Source: an uncultured Sulfurovum sp. (GTDB taxonomy: Bacteria; Campylobacterota; Campylobacteria; Campylobacterales; Sulfurovaceae). Taken from it: a stretch of DNA of 64,000 nt. The translations under genes were made by a program, and so were the position numbers. The notes under the pieces were generated by a model, which did not search any database, was not told the DNA's origin, and was given only the letters and a program-made list of their open reading frames with translations. Position 1 is the stretch's first letter. Each line of letters opens with the position of its first letter. The stretch is from positions 106,353 through 170,352 of the forward strand of contig CACVAP010000093.1 in the NCBI GenBank assembly GCA_902727895.1, written 5' to 3'. Positions 37,022 through 47,900 of this stretch are shown piece after piece.

Positions 37022-38368
37022 ATGACACTGAAAAAGCAGTCACCTTTTCTTCAAGCATTTGAAGTCATTATTTTTACCCTCCTTATCGGGAGTATTGGTT
37101 ACTATATAGATCCAGCAGATCCTCTTTTAGCACATGCTGATTTTTCATTTATGATTCTTTGGCTTGCCATAGTAACCTTATTCTATGGACTAAATATGGG
37201 TTTACTTATGTGGATAAGTTTTGCAATTATGAGTTTTATCTCTTATGGTGATGATAATATTTTTGCCAGTATCTTACTTGAGAATCTTTTCTTTGTTTTT
37301 CTTTTTGGACTTTTCTTCTCCAATTTACATGATGAAATGGATAGATATAAGATTAAAAACAATTATCTACAACTAAGACTTAAAGAGCTAACCAATGCCT
37401 TTTTTACTTTAAAAATTTCACATGACAAGCTGGAGTCCATTTACATTATTCAACCTGCCTCTTTTCGTTTTGTTATTTCAGAGATTTTAGAAAGTTCTGA
37501 CCACAATACAGCAGCACAAAGTGCTGACAATACTTTAAAAGTTCTCAAAAAGTTTTTCTCTGTCAATGCTGCCATGATTTTTAGCGTTAAAGGGGATATG
37601 ATAGGACAATGTTTGGCTTCTGTTGGGGAGGTAAATAAAAACATAAACCACAGTGATAAACTTATAGAAGAAGTCTTAAGCCACCAAAAAGCCATGTACC
37701 TCAAAGACTTAGAAGATAAGGCACAAACTTCTTATCTCTATGCTGTTCCATTTTTAGATAAAAGAAATACCATTGTTGCCATACTCATTGTTCAAGACAT
37801 GCCTTTTTTATACTACAATCAAGATACCTTATTAAAAATAAATGTGGTATTTAACTATGTCTGGACAGAATATAAAAAACGTGCTTCTCTTAAAGAGATT
37901 ATGCTAAAAGACAAAGATGTACTCAATTTAAAACCTGAAAAACATATTCGACAAGACATTGTTGACTTTAAACTTGAAGTCATTAGACTCTCCAATATTT
38001 TAAAAGGTTACAACATTGACAGTAGAATCTACTCTATCTACACTAAAAGTAGTTATGTGGACAAAGAAATAAAAGATTTTCTCTATGAAAATGAACTCTT
38101 TGAGATTGTAGACCAATATATCTCTATTAAATGTGGAAATCAATATGTGCACCTCATACTTTTTCCTTTTGTTTCCAGTGCTGGAATACATCAAAAATTA
38201 AAAGATGTTGATACAGCCTTAGACACTATTGAAAGTCAATTAAGAGTCAGAATGCTTGACGAGGGACTACAAACACACCTGAGTGAAAAAAGTTATGAAG
38301 GCTTACGTAAAAAACATATTTCGGTTAAAAACTTTAATAACTTACTAACGGAGTATGCTTGTGAATGA
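37022..38368 (+). CDS. pelD: PelD membrane receptor
   Basis: 448 residues. About four membrane helices in 10-105 are followed by a coiled-coil linker, a GAF-like domain (about 150-290) and a degenerate GGDEF domain (about 305-440). This is the PelD architecture of the c-di-GMP-controlled inner-membrane synthase complex with PelE, PelF and PelG. The GGDEF signature is absent, as in all PelD proteins. The expected inhibitory-site RxxD before it is not evident: the region reads FLYENELFEIVDQY. The only RxxD nearby is RMLD at about 410. Four bases separate it from pelC. Confidence 0.88.
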   Translation: MTLKKQSPFLQAFEVIIFTLLIGSIGYYIDPADPLLAHADFSFMILWLAIVTLFYGLNMGLLMWISFAIMSFISYGDDNIFASILLENLFFVFLFGLFFSNLHDEMDRYKIKNNYLQLRLKELTNAFFTLKISHDKLESIYIIQPASFRFVISEILESSDHNTAAQSADNTLKVLKKFFSVNAAMIFSVKGDMIGQCLASVGEVNKNINHSDKLIEEVLSHQKAMYLKDLEDKAQTSYLYAVPFLDKRNTIVAILIVQDMPFLYYNQDTLLKINVVFNYVWTEYKKRASLKEIMLKDKDVLNLKPEKHIRQDIVDFKLEVIRLSNILKGYNIDSRIYSIYTKSSYVDKEIKDFLYENELFEIVDQYISIKCGNQYVHLILFPFVSSAGIHQKLKDVDTALDTIESQLRVRMLDEGLQTHLSEKSYEGLRKKHISVKNFNNLLTEYACE

Positions 38369-39323
38369 GTTCCTAAACCTTGAAAATATTAGCAACCTAC
38401 TCATGCAAAAAAACAGTGTGGAAGACCTTGTCCTATTTATTCTTATAGAAGTTCTTGTTTGGCTTGTTATCTCTTTTTTACTCATTCAATTCTTACCTAA
38501 AAAATATATCCAATACAAAAAAGAAATTTTTATTTTCTTTGTCGTACTCAATATTGGTTTACTCTTTATTGGAATACTCTTAACCCTTATTATGATGCTT
38601 TTTGGTCTTTCTTGGGCAACCCACCGTTTAAGTCGTCCTGATTATGAAACCATACACTTTGAAGAGCAAGTATCTGAGTTTCCCATTGTCTACAGTCAAT
38701 TTCAAGAAGGTCTACTCATGATGGAAGGACACCAACAAGCCTCGCTATCAAGTGACCAAAAAATCAAGTCCTTAAAAATTCTCTACGAAAACAATTCCCA
38801 AGGTAATATTGCAAAAATCAAGCTTTTTTTGTCTGACAGTTCAGATGAGACAAGACTCTATGCTTTTGCCCTTGCTTCTAGCTTTGAAAAAAACCTCAAT
38901 GATAGAATCAAAAGCCTACAAGATAAGATACAAGAATTAAGTGAGCCAAAAGAACTTGAAGAGATGATTTTTACTTTAGCCCAAACGTATTGGCAATTTA
39001 TATTTCATGGCGTAGTAACGGGTCAACTTACGGGTTTCTACACTAAGAAGATAGCCACACTTTTAAAAGCAAGTCAGCATAATCCCTCTTCTTTTATTTT
39101 ACTGGGGAAAATTCATCTTTTTAATGGTGCACTTGAAGAAGCAGAAAAAGCTTTCTTAAAAGCCATTGAGTTGGGTATTCCTAAACAAGCTCTCTATACT
39201 TTTTTAGCTGAGATTAAATATGGGCAAAAGAAATATGATGAGATTTCACAATACATTATTGAAGATGAATTTAATATTGACTTACGACTAAAGCCTTTAG
39301 TCCAAATGTGGAGTGAAAAGTGA
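38361..39323 (+). CDS. pelE: PelE inner-membrane TPR protein
   Basis: 320 residues. Two N-terminal membrane helices (LVLFILIEVLVWLVISFLLI and IFIFFVVLNIGLLFIGILLT) precede a cytosolic helical-repeat region with LLGKIHLFNGALEEAEKAFL, a clear TPR. It bridges PelD and PelG in the Pel synthase complex. A GTG at 38361 has a GGAG motif seven bases upstream, whereas the ATG at 38355 lies only one base after it, so GTG is preferred. It overlaps pelD by eight bases. Confidence 0.82.
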   Translation: MNEFLNLENISNLLMQKNSVEDLVLFILIEVLVWLVISFLLIQFLPKKYIQYKKEIFIFFVVLNIGLLFIGILLTLIMMLFGLSWATHRLSRPDYETIHFEEQVSEFPIVYSQFQEGLLMMEGHQQASLSSDQKIKSLKILYENNSQGNIAKIKLFLSDSSDETRLYAFALASSFEKNLNDRIKSLQDKIQELSEPKELEEMIFTLAQTYWQFIFHGVVTGQLTGFYTKKIATLLKASQHNPSSFILLGKIHLFNGALEEAEKAFLKAIELGIPKQALYTFLAEIKYGQKKYDEISQYIIEDEFNIDLRLKPLVQMWSEK

Positions 39324-40858
39324 AAGTAATACATGACATCGGTGAACCTGATATCCTAATTCCCTGTGAAGGAACTTTTCCTTATGTACGAGGGGGTGTT
39401 TCTTCATGGATTGCACAACTTATGGCTGGGTTACCTCAATACAAGTTTGGTATTGTTTTTATTGGAAGTAAGCGTGAAGAGTATTCACCTAAACCTTTAT
39501 TTCCATTTCCTGACAATCTTGTTTACGTCATAGAAACTTTTATGTTTGACGAAGAAGAAAAGCCACCTATTAAAGCAATTAATGGTGATCCAAAAAACTT
39601 TGAAGAGATAGAAAAACTCTATGAATGGTTTAAAAATAAAAAAGATAAAACAGCCTTTCCTCAAGAAATAAAAAGTTTAGATTTTTATCTTAAAAAAGTA
39701 ACTGAATTAGAATTTTTATTTAGCCGTGAAGCCTGGTTCTTTATTTCTAACAAAAATACCCAAAACTGTAGTGAAATACCATTTTTAGATTATTTTTGGA
39801 CAGTACGAAGCATCCACATTCCTATTTGGAAAATAGCCAAGCTGGCTAAAGTTATTAAAGATAAAGGTCGTGTTATTCACGCTCCCTCTACGGGTTATGC
39901 TGGTTTTTTGGCCACTATTATTGCCAATGAAACAGGCAAACCTTTTATCTTAACTGAACATGGTATTTATACCAAAGAGCGAAAAATTGACCTCATCTCC
40001 TCTTCTTTAACCTATTATAAAAAACTAAACCTGTTTAGGGAGTCAGCTGAAGACAACTACATCCAAAGCATGTGGGTACGTTTTTTTGAAGGTATTGGAA
40101 AAATGAGTTATGAAAAAGCCAATCCTATACTCTCACTGTTTGGTGTGGCAAAAGAGACACAAATTGCTTATGGAGCAGATGCTAGCTTATGTACAGTAAT
40201 TCCCAATGGCGTCGATGTTCATAAATTAGGTGCTACGCTAAAAAATCGTCCAAAAGGTGTACCAAAAATCATTACACTTATTGGTCGCGTTGTTTCCATT
40301 AAAGACATTAAAACATTTGTACGAGCAATTCAAATTACAGCACAAACCATTCCAGATGTTGAAGCATGGATTGTAGGACCAGACGATGAGGAAAAGACCT
40401 ATGCCCAAGAGTGTCGAGAGCTTATTGACATCATTGATGTTAAAGATCATATTAAATTTTTAGGTTTTCAAAACATTGCTGATATCTTACCCCAAAGTGG
40501 GGTCTTAACCCTTACGTCTATTAGTGAGGGTATGCCTCTGGTTATCTTAGAAGGTTTTGCAGCTGGAGTACCTTGTGTTGCTACCGATGTTGGTTCTTGT
40601 AAAGAATTGGTTTACGGAGGGGAAGACCCTGAAGACAAAGCCTTAGGTTCGGCTGGTAGTGTTTGTCAAATTGCCAATGTTGAAGAGTTAGCCAAAGGTT
40701 ACATAGAATTACTAACCAATGAGGAACGCTGGCTTGAAGCACAAGCCGTTGCCATTAAACGGGTAAATACTTTCTATACCCAAGAACTATTTCTAAATAA
40801 TTATCAAAAAATTTATGAAGACACTTTTTCCAAATTGGAGTCAACATGGCAGGAATAG
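39320..40858 (+). CDS. pelF: PelF glycosyltransferase
   Basis: 512 residues, GT4. It has the PelF opening DILIPCEGTFPYVRGGVSSW, IPNGVDVHKLG, and a clean EX7E in ISEGMPLVILEGFAAGVPCV. It is the cytosolic enzyme that polymerises N-acetylhexosamine for Pel. The start is GTG at 39320, with GGAG upstream, and it shares GTGA with the pelE stop. The end overlaps pelG by 13 bases. Confidence 0.93.
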   Translation: MKVIHDIGEPDILIPCEGTFPYVRGGVSSWIAQLMAGLPQYKFGIVFIGSKREEYSPKPLFPFPDNLVYVIETFMFDEEEKPPIKAINGDPKNFEEIEKLYEWFKNKKDKTAFPQEIKSLDFYLKKVTELEFLFSREAWFFISNKNTQNCSEIPFLDYFWTVRSIHIPIWKIAKLAKVIKDKGRVIHAPSTGYAGFLATIIANETGKPFILTEHGIYTKERKIDLISSSLTYYKKLNLFRESAEDNYIQSMWVRFFEGIGKMSYEKANPILSLFGVAKETQIAYGADASLCTVIPNGVDVHKLGATLKNRPKGVPKIITLIGRVVSIKDIKTFVRAIQITAQTIPDVEAWIVGPDDEEKTYAQECRELIDIIDVKDHIKFLGFQNIADILPQSGVLTLTSISEGMPLVILEGFAAGVPCVATDVGSCKELVYGGEDPEDKALGSAGSVCQIANVEELAKGYIELLTNEERWLEAQAVAIKRVNTFYTQELFLNNYQKIYEDTFSKLESTWQE

Positions 40859-42246
40859 GATTTGAACTTAAACAAATTCTCAAAGAGAAGTCTTTGGCTT
40901 CTGTTTTTAAAACCTTTGGATACTCTGCTGTTCTAAGTTCAGGTCCATGGGTTATCTCCATGATTATTATTTTGGGTATTGGTCTTTCAAACATCTATCT
41001 CTACCATACCCAAGATCCTTCACAAACCATGCTAAAAGCTTCTGTTACCTATGTATCTGCCTTAGCCATTAGTTCTGTGTATACAGGTTTTTTCCAACTT
41101 CCTTTCACCCGTTTTGTTGCTGACAGAATGTATGAAAAACGACACTATTTAATCTTACCCAACTTTATTGGTACCATTATTTTAACCATTGCTGGAGGCT
41201 TTGTTATTGCTTTTCCTCTGGCTATTTTTCTTTTTGACAGCCAATCGAATCTCTTTGTACTACTCTATACCACCATGTTTATTGTACTCTCCTGTGTTTG
41301 GGTTGCTAACATTTTGGCTGCCAGTTTAAAACTCTATAAACAAGTTATTATTTTCTACCTATTGGGTTACTCACTGGTATACCTTTGTGCCTATCTACTA
41401 AGAGATTATGGACTTGAAGGTTTACTCATTTCCTTTATTATAGGGAATTCTTTACTTTTTATTTTACTATTCTTAGGGATTATCTACTACTACCCTTCGT
41501 CTAACAAAGAAAACCAACGCTTTATTCGTTTTGATGTTATTCAACAAACTTATGGAAAGTTTTACTGGAAACTTGGTTTTTCAGGGATGTTTTATAACAT
41601 TGCCATTTGGGTTGATAAAGTCATCTTTTGGTTTACCCCTATTGTTGGGTACATGGTTATTGACAAGCTTCATGCTTCTATGGTCTACGACTTTCCTATC
41701 TTTTTAGCCTACCTCTCTATTATCCCAGGAATGGCGATTTTCTTCTTTAGGTTAGAAGTAGATTTTGCCAGTTCTTACGAAAAGTTTTACCGTGCCATTA
41801 ACAAACATGGAACGCTCAAGCAGATTAAATATCATAAAAAAGGGATGATTACAGCCGTCACCAAAAGTATTCACGAAATACTCTTTGTACAGGGAATGTT
41901 TAACATCTTAATTTTCTTAAGTGCTGAACAGTTGTTTGAACTTTTATCATTACCAAAACTCTATCTTCCTCTTTTCTATGTCGATGTTATTGGGGTTCAA
42001 TTACAATTAGGGTTCATGTCTATTTTAGCCTACCTTTACTACTTAGACCGACAAAAAGAAGCCCTACTTTACACCCTTGCCTTTGTCTTACTGAATGCCT
42101 TACTTACTTGGATAAGTATTCAATTAGGACCTTACTTTTATGGTTACGGATATGCTGTTTCCCTACTTATTTTATTTGTAGCAAGTATTCAGACACTAAA
42201 CAAAATTTTACAGGAGTTGGATTATCAAACCTTTATGTTGCAATAA
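40846..42246 (+). CDS. pelG: PelG inner-membrane transporter
   Basis: 466 residues with about 12 membrane helices, MOP superfamily. The N-terminus MAGIGFELKQILKEKS is diagnostic for PelG. It moves the growing Pel chain across the cytoplasmic membrane with PelD, PelE and PelF. The last codons overlap the start region of pelA in another frame. Confidence 0.93.
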   Translation: MAGIGFELKQILKEKSLASVFKTFGYSAVLSSGPWVISMIIILGIGLSNIYLYHTQDPSQTMLKASVTYVSALAISSVYTGFFQLPFTRFVADRMYEKRHYLILPNFIGTIILTIAGGFVIAFPLAIFLFDSQSNLFVLLYTTMFIVLSCVWVANILAASLKLYKQVIIFYLLGYSLVYLCAYLLRDYGLEGLLISFIIGNSLLFILLFLGIIYYYPSSNKENQRFIRFDVIQQTYGKFYWKLGFSGMFYNIAIWVDKVIFWFTPIVGYMVIDKLHASMVYDFPIFLAYLSIIPGMAIFFFRLEVDFASSYEKFYRAINKHGTLKQIKYHKKGMITAVTKSIHEILFVQGMFNILIFLSAEQLFELLSLPKLYLPLFYVDVIGVQLQLGFMSILAYLYYLDRQKEALLYTLAFVLLNALLTWISIQLGPYFYGYGYAVSLLILFVASIQTLNKILQELDYQTFMLQ

Positions 42247-44971
42247 AATAGTATCACTCTTAGTCATACTCTTTTCAGGACTCTTCGCACAAACAGAATC
42301 AAGTGAACGCTATGCTTTTATTTATAGTAAAAATATTGATGACAGATTTATAAATTTCTATGACAAAGTAGTCGTTGAAGCTGACTCCATTGATAATATC
42401 TATGCCATACGTTATCCTGAAAAAATGGTTGCCTATGTGAGTGTTGGAGAGATTGAACCTTGGAGAAAAACAAAAACACCTTACCAAAAATCATGGGTAC
42501 TCTCTGAAAACAAAACATGGAATTCCTTGGTTGCTGACTTAAATCAAGAGGCATATCAAGCGTTTATATTTGAACGTATTGCGAAGCTACACAAAATGGG
42601 TTACCGTCACTTCTTCTTAGATACCATGGATTCATATCATGTCACAGCAGAAGATAAAAAGCTATTTAACAGCCAACAAAAAGCACTGGTTTCTTTTATC
42701 CATAAATTACATAAGAAATATCCTAAATCCAAACTCATTGTCAACCGTGGATTTGAACTTTTAGACAAAATTCATAAAGAGATCCATGCTGTGGTAGCAG
42801 AAAGTCTGATTGCCCGTTATAATCATGCAGAAAAATCTTATGTTATGGTGCCTAAAGCTGACCATGATTGGTTACTAGCAAATTTTAAAAAAGCACAAGA
42901 GTATGGATTAGAAGCGATTTCTATAGAATACACGAACAAGTCAACCAAAACACGTCTACACATTGCAAAAAGAGTTAAAGCCCTAGGCATTGTTCCTTAT
43001 GTTACGGATGGCTTGCTTCAAGAACAAGGCGAATGTGAAATTGAACGTATTCGTCGTGATGTACTGGTCTTAATCAATCAATCTGTTTTTAAAGAAAAAA
43101 ACCCTATTTACTCAGATGCTCACCTTGCCATCTCTATGCCCATTGAACACTATGGATATGTGCCTATTTTATATGACATTTCAAGCAAAGAACTTCCCGA
43201 ACGTATTGAAGACCGATACCATTCGGTCATTGTATGGGTAGGAGGAGAAACTAAAAACAATGCTAAGCTTTATGAATGGGCATTAAAAGCCAAAGAAAAA
43301 AACATAAAAGTCCTCTTTTTAGACAACTTTTCTTACCTTGGTAAAAATGAACAGCTTCAAGCCTTTGGTTTAAAAAAAGAAACCAACAAGAACAAGCTAA
43401 CTGATAAGAGTGAAGTGAAGTATCATACTAGCTATGCACCTTATGAAGTTCCATTTAAGGGTAGTTACTACGACGAGTTATTGACAGTAGAAAATGCCAA
43501 AGAAGTACTTAAAATAAACTATAAAAACAAACAAACTGCGACACCAATGGCGATTACACCTTGGGGTGGTTATGCTTTATACTCTTCTTTTCTCATCACC
43601 ATTGACAACGTAATCCATTGGACTGTTAACCCTTACCAATTCATAAAAGAAGCCCTTCAATTTGATGAAATTCCTATGCCTGACCCAACCACAGAAGCAG
43701 GTAGACGAATTTTATTTACACACATTGATGGTGATGGTTTTGTAGAGTTTGTACGTATGGAACGTGAATCTTTATCCATGGAATACTTAATTAAACATAT
43801 TTATAAAAAATATCAAATTCCTCATACCATTTCACTTATTCAAGGAGAAATGCAACACCTTTTTCCTAAGCTAACAACACGTATGGAAGATGTGGCACGT
43901 GAACTCTATGAAATACCTTGGATTGAACCAGCGAGTCATACGCTTTCGCATCCTTTTTATTGGGCAAAGGTTATAAAGTCTGAAAATGCTTCACCCAAGA
44001 AAGGTAAGCACTACCATTTACCCATTAAGAATTATCATTTTTCTTTAAAAAGAGAAACCATTGACTCGGTAGACTATGTATTGAACTTAGCTCCAAAGTC
44101 AAAACAAAAAGAACGCATCATGTTCTGGTCAGGAGACTGTCAACCTCCTAAGTCTGTACTTGAATATGTTGAGAAAAATGGCATTATTACTATGAATGGT
44201 GGAGACACAACGATACAAAAAAAACATCCAACACTGAACCATGTTGCACCCTTTGGGCTACAACATGATGAATATTGGCAAATCTACACAGGTCAACAAA
44301 ATGAAAATGTCTACACAAACGACTGGTTAGGACCATTTTGGGGTTACCGTAATGTCATTGAAACTTTTGAAATGACAGGAAAACCCTATAGAATTAAACC
44401 TATAAACATCTATTATCATCTTTATATTGCTTCTAAACTGGCTTCATTTAATTCGCTAAAAAAAGTCTATGAATGGGCTGAGAAACAAAAGACTTCGAAA
44501 CTTTATGCTTCTCAATACATTAAAAAAGGACAAGGTTTTTACCGAACTGCTTTAGGAAAAATAGACAATGGTTTTGAAATTAGAAACCAAGGTTTTTTAA
44601 GAACAATGCGTTTTGACAAACACATTAACATTGACATTGCCCAAAGTAAAGGGGTTGCTGGACATAATTTTGACAACAATGCCAGCTATGTTAGCTTTGA
44701 TGCAAGTGGTAAATATAAACTTATTTTAGAAAGGAACAATCGTTCACCTCATCTAATAGACGCTAACGGATGGGTTGAGAAAGTTTTAACAGAGCAACAA
44801 AAGCATACTTTTAAACTCAAAGCCAATGTCCCTTTAGAAGCAAACTTTTATGTACCAAAACCTTGTAAATACTTGCAAAATAAGAACTTTAAAATTAAAA
44901 AAACTAAAGATCACTTAGCTATTTCAAGTTTCAAAGAGCAAGGAGTTACTGTTGTATTCCTCTGTCAATGA
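42224..44971 (+). CDS. pelA: PelA bifunctional hydrolase and deacetylase, non-ATG start
   Basis: 915 residues if translation starts at ATC 42224. From the in-frame stop at 42197 to the first ATG at 42425 there is no ATG, GTG or TTG, yet a signal peptide (about NKIVSLLVILFSGLFA) and the first hydrolase strand ERYAFIYSKNIDD lie in this stretch. AGGAG at 42212 is seven bases before ATC and four before ATT 42221. Hydrolase acids are Asp133 (HFFLDTMD) and Glu193 (AVVAES). The deacetylase has Asp502/504 (THIDGDGF) and His572/His576 (SHTLSHPF). Both activities process Pel in the periplasm. A start at 42425 would remove the signal peptide. Confidence 0.85.
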   Translation: MKPLCCNKIVSLLVILFSGLFAQTESSERYAFIYSKNIDDRFINFYDKVVVEADSIDNIYAIRYPEKMVAYVSVGEIEPWRKTKTPYQKSWVLSENKTWNSLVADLNQEAYQAFIFERIAKLHKMGYRHFFLDTMDSYHVTAEDKKLFNSQQKALVSFIHKLHKKYPKSKLIVNRGFELLDKIHKEIHAVVAESLIARYNHAEKSYVMVPKADHDWLLANFKKAQEYGLEAISIEYTNKSTKTRLHIAKRVKALGIVPYVTDGLLQEQGECEIERIRRDVLVLINQSVFKEKNPIYSDAHLAISMPIEHYGYVPILYDISSKELPERIEDRYHSVIVWVGGETKNNAKLYEWALKAKEKNIKVLFLDNFSYLGKNEQLQAFGLKKETNKNKLTDKSEVKYHTSYAPYEVPFKGSYYDELLTVENAKEVLKINYKNKQTATPMAITPWGGYALYSSFLITIDNVIHWTVNPYQFIKEALQFDEIPMPDPTTEAGRRILFTHIDGDGFVEFVRMERESLSMEYLIKHIYKKYQIPHTISLIQGEMQHLFPKLTTRMEDVARELYEIPWIEPASHTLSHPFYWAKVIKSENASPKKGKHYHLPIKNYHFSLKRETIDSVDYVLNLAPKSKQKERIMFWSGDCQPPKSVLEYVEKNGIITMNGGDTTIQKKHPTLNHVAPFGLQHDEYWQIYTGQQNENVYTNDWLGPFWGYRNVIETFEMTGKPYRIKPINIYYHLYIASKLASFNSLKKVYEWAEKQKTSKLYASQYIKKGQGFYRTALGKIDNGFEIRNQGFLRTMRFDKHINIDIAQSKGVAGHNFDNNASYVSFDASGKYKLILERNNRSPHLIDANGWVEKVLTEQQKHTFKLKANVPLEANFYVPKPCKYLQNKNFKIKKTKDHLAISSFKEQGVTVVFLCQ

Positions 44972-47900
44972 TTATGAAAAACACAAATCCATTCTTTCGT
45001 TAAAAGAAGTCCTAGGAATTGTTATTGTTTTTTCATTTATGCTTTATTTACTTTTTCCTAAAGGCAGTATTCAAAACTTTTTAGGAGGAGAAGGAGAACA
45101 TTCTAACCTCTCTATTCATTACTTGGAAAGTTTGGTTCTTTATCAGCCTGACAATGTTGATTTAAAAATGATTTTAATCGAAAAATATACACAGACAGGA
45201 AAAGAACATAAAGCTTTAGCACTAAACCATAAACTTATTGAAGGCACTCAAGAAAAAAAACTACTCACACAGCTTTACAAAATAGAATACTTACTTGAAA
45301 AGACACTTTATTTCCAAAATTCTAATACACAAAAACTTGAGAAACTAAAAAACAAACTACTTGCCTATTATAACTATACAGAAGGAGAAAGAGACCACCT
45401 TTTCTTTTTTGCTGAATCTTCTAGCATTGACTATAGTTATTTAATGTATGACTCTCTATTACATTTTATGGAAGAGAAGCCAGAACTCGTAGACTATGAA
45501 CTTGAAAAAATGGCTTTTGACTTAGCCAACAAACTGGGCTATAAAGAAGAAGCACATGTCTATTTGCAAAAACTTATTAAATATCCTGAATTGGATGATG
45601 AACTAAGTGAATACCTTGTCTATTCTCTTTTTGAACGGGGTGAATTTAGCAAAGCTAGAAAAATTACAACCGAACTTTTCTTACGAAGTGAAACAGAAGA
45701 CGAACTAACACAATATTTTCACTTGGCACTCTACACTTTAGTACAAGACAAAACCAAAACCTCTACTGATGTAAGTCAACTTATTCAAGACTATGCCAAT
45801 TTAAAAGATTTACTTTCTCCTGATGTTATTATTATTTTAAGTACTTTACTAGAACTAGGTGATTCAAAAGAAGCTGCTAACTTTGCTGTTAATATGTTCT
45901 ACACAAACCCTGACAGCTTTGATGAAACAGGCATGGACATGGCACTTAAAAGTTTACTCTACAATTCGGAACTTGAACATGCCCAAGCCTTAAGTTTTTT
46001 TGCAGAAGCCAAATTTAAAAAAGAGAAATATCTTGATCAGACCATTCAACTCTCTCTATGGCTAGGAGACAATGAAGCTGTAGGTGCTTTAAATAATCAA
46101 GGTTACTATGAATACAATCCTAAAAAATATGAACAATACTTTTTAAAGAGTGAAAATTTCGACTTTGACTATGAAATTTTAGGGTATATTTTTAAGAAAA
46201 AGGTTGCAGAGAAAAACTATAAATTCATTGATAAAATGGCAAACTACTATGAGTATACGGGAGAGATAGATGAGGCAGAGGCATATTTTACTGAGCTACA
46301 TCACAAAACAAAACAACAAAAAGCCACCTACTATGCCATCGAATTTTCACATAAAAACAGCCATTTTGAAAAAGGCTTAGCACTTTATAAACAATACAAG
46401 TCAAAGTATGGAATAGATTCTAAATTACATGAACTTTCCATAAAAAGGCTTTTAGCACTTAAACGATTTAGCGAAGCCTATGCCATGACAAAAACAGTTG
46501 AAGAAAAAAACTTTCTAAAAAAGAAACAACGCTTTACTGACTTAGCTTGGTTCGAAAAAGACTATGCGTATCTACATCAAAAATTGTGGGACTTTGAGGC
46601 TAAAAATGTATTAGCAGCTACAGACTATGAACATTTTCTTCTTTTAGAAAAAGGCTTAACTCAAGGTACTAAATTAAATTACCTTTACAAGCAAGCATGG
46701 AAAGAAACACATAATGCATACTATCTTACGGCAGTTATGTACAAACTACTTCAAGAAAAAAAGTTTAAAGAATTTAAACAGACGTTAAATGCTTTAAATA
46801 AAAAAGAAAAAAGTATTGTTAACAATAATATTAATCTTCAGGTTTTACTGGCTGAGTACCATGTACAAAATGCCAATATACCTTTAGCACTTAAAAGTTA
46901 TAAAAAGATATTTAAACTGGCACCAAATAAAATTAGCAGTCATGAATCTTATCTTTGGTTCCTACTAGACAACCAAGAGAATCATCCTAAGCTAAAGACA
47001 AAAATAGCAATACATTTAAAATATCTTGAAGAACATCCAATCTTACGCGAACAAATAGGACTTGCCTCAGTAGTTGCAGCGATGAGTAATAGACAACATA
47101 AACTAGCACACAAATGGGTAAAAAAACTCTTACAAAAGAATCCTAGAAATAAAGAATACCTGAGTATTGCCAAAGACATAAAGACCTTAGAACAAGAAAT
47201 ACTTTATGCCCGTTATGACAAAACACTTAATCCTGAGTATCTTAATGCCCAAGTGAATTTCAAAACAAAACATCTTGGTTCTGCCCTAACTGTTAATGAA
47301 GCAGATTTTTCTTACCAATGGAAGCTTTATCAGAACATCAAATCTAAGATTATGCTCAAACATTATGAATATAAAAATGCTAAAGGAAGAACAAATAGAC
47401 AAACAGCCTTTGAAGTAAACCTGAAAAATTCTGATAAAAAATTCCTTTGGGACTTTAGTTTAGCACAAACAACTGCTAGAAAAGATTTTACATCTGCCTC
47501 ATTAAACTTAGGGTACAGCACCCATAATTTCAATGTTAACCTCAATTCTAAATACAAAAGCAAGACGCGCCTAACCCCTCAATTGGAGCAAAATGCATTA
47601 GAAGATTCCTTAGCACTTAATCTCCAAACCTATATTAACAAACGTACCTCTTTTAGCTTTCTTGCACAACAAAGTGAATTTGAAACATTGGATGGCTTTA
47701 ATGCAGGTGAAGCCAAGAAAATACAACTAAACGCTAATTACATTTTACGTTCTGGATACCCAGATATATCCTTTAATACCTATGTTAGTCACAACCAGTT
47801 TTCGAAAAATATTTCACAAGATTTTTCTGAATTTGGAATAGCCTCTAGTATTGGTACAGCCCGTCAACATACTTTGAACTCTTCATGGAAACCTTTTGGA

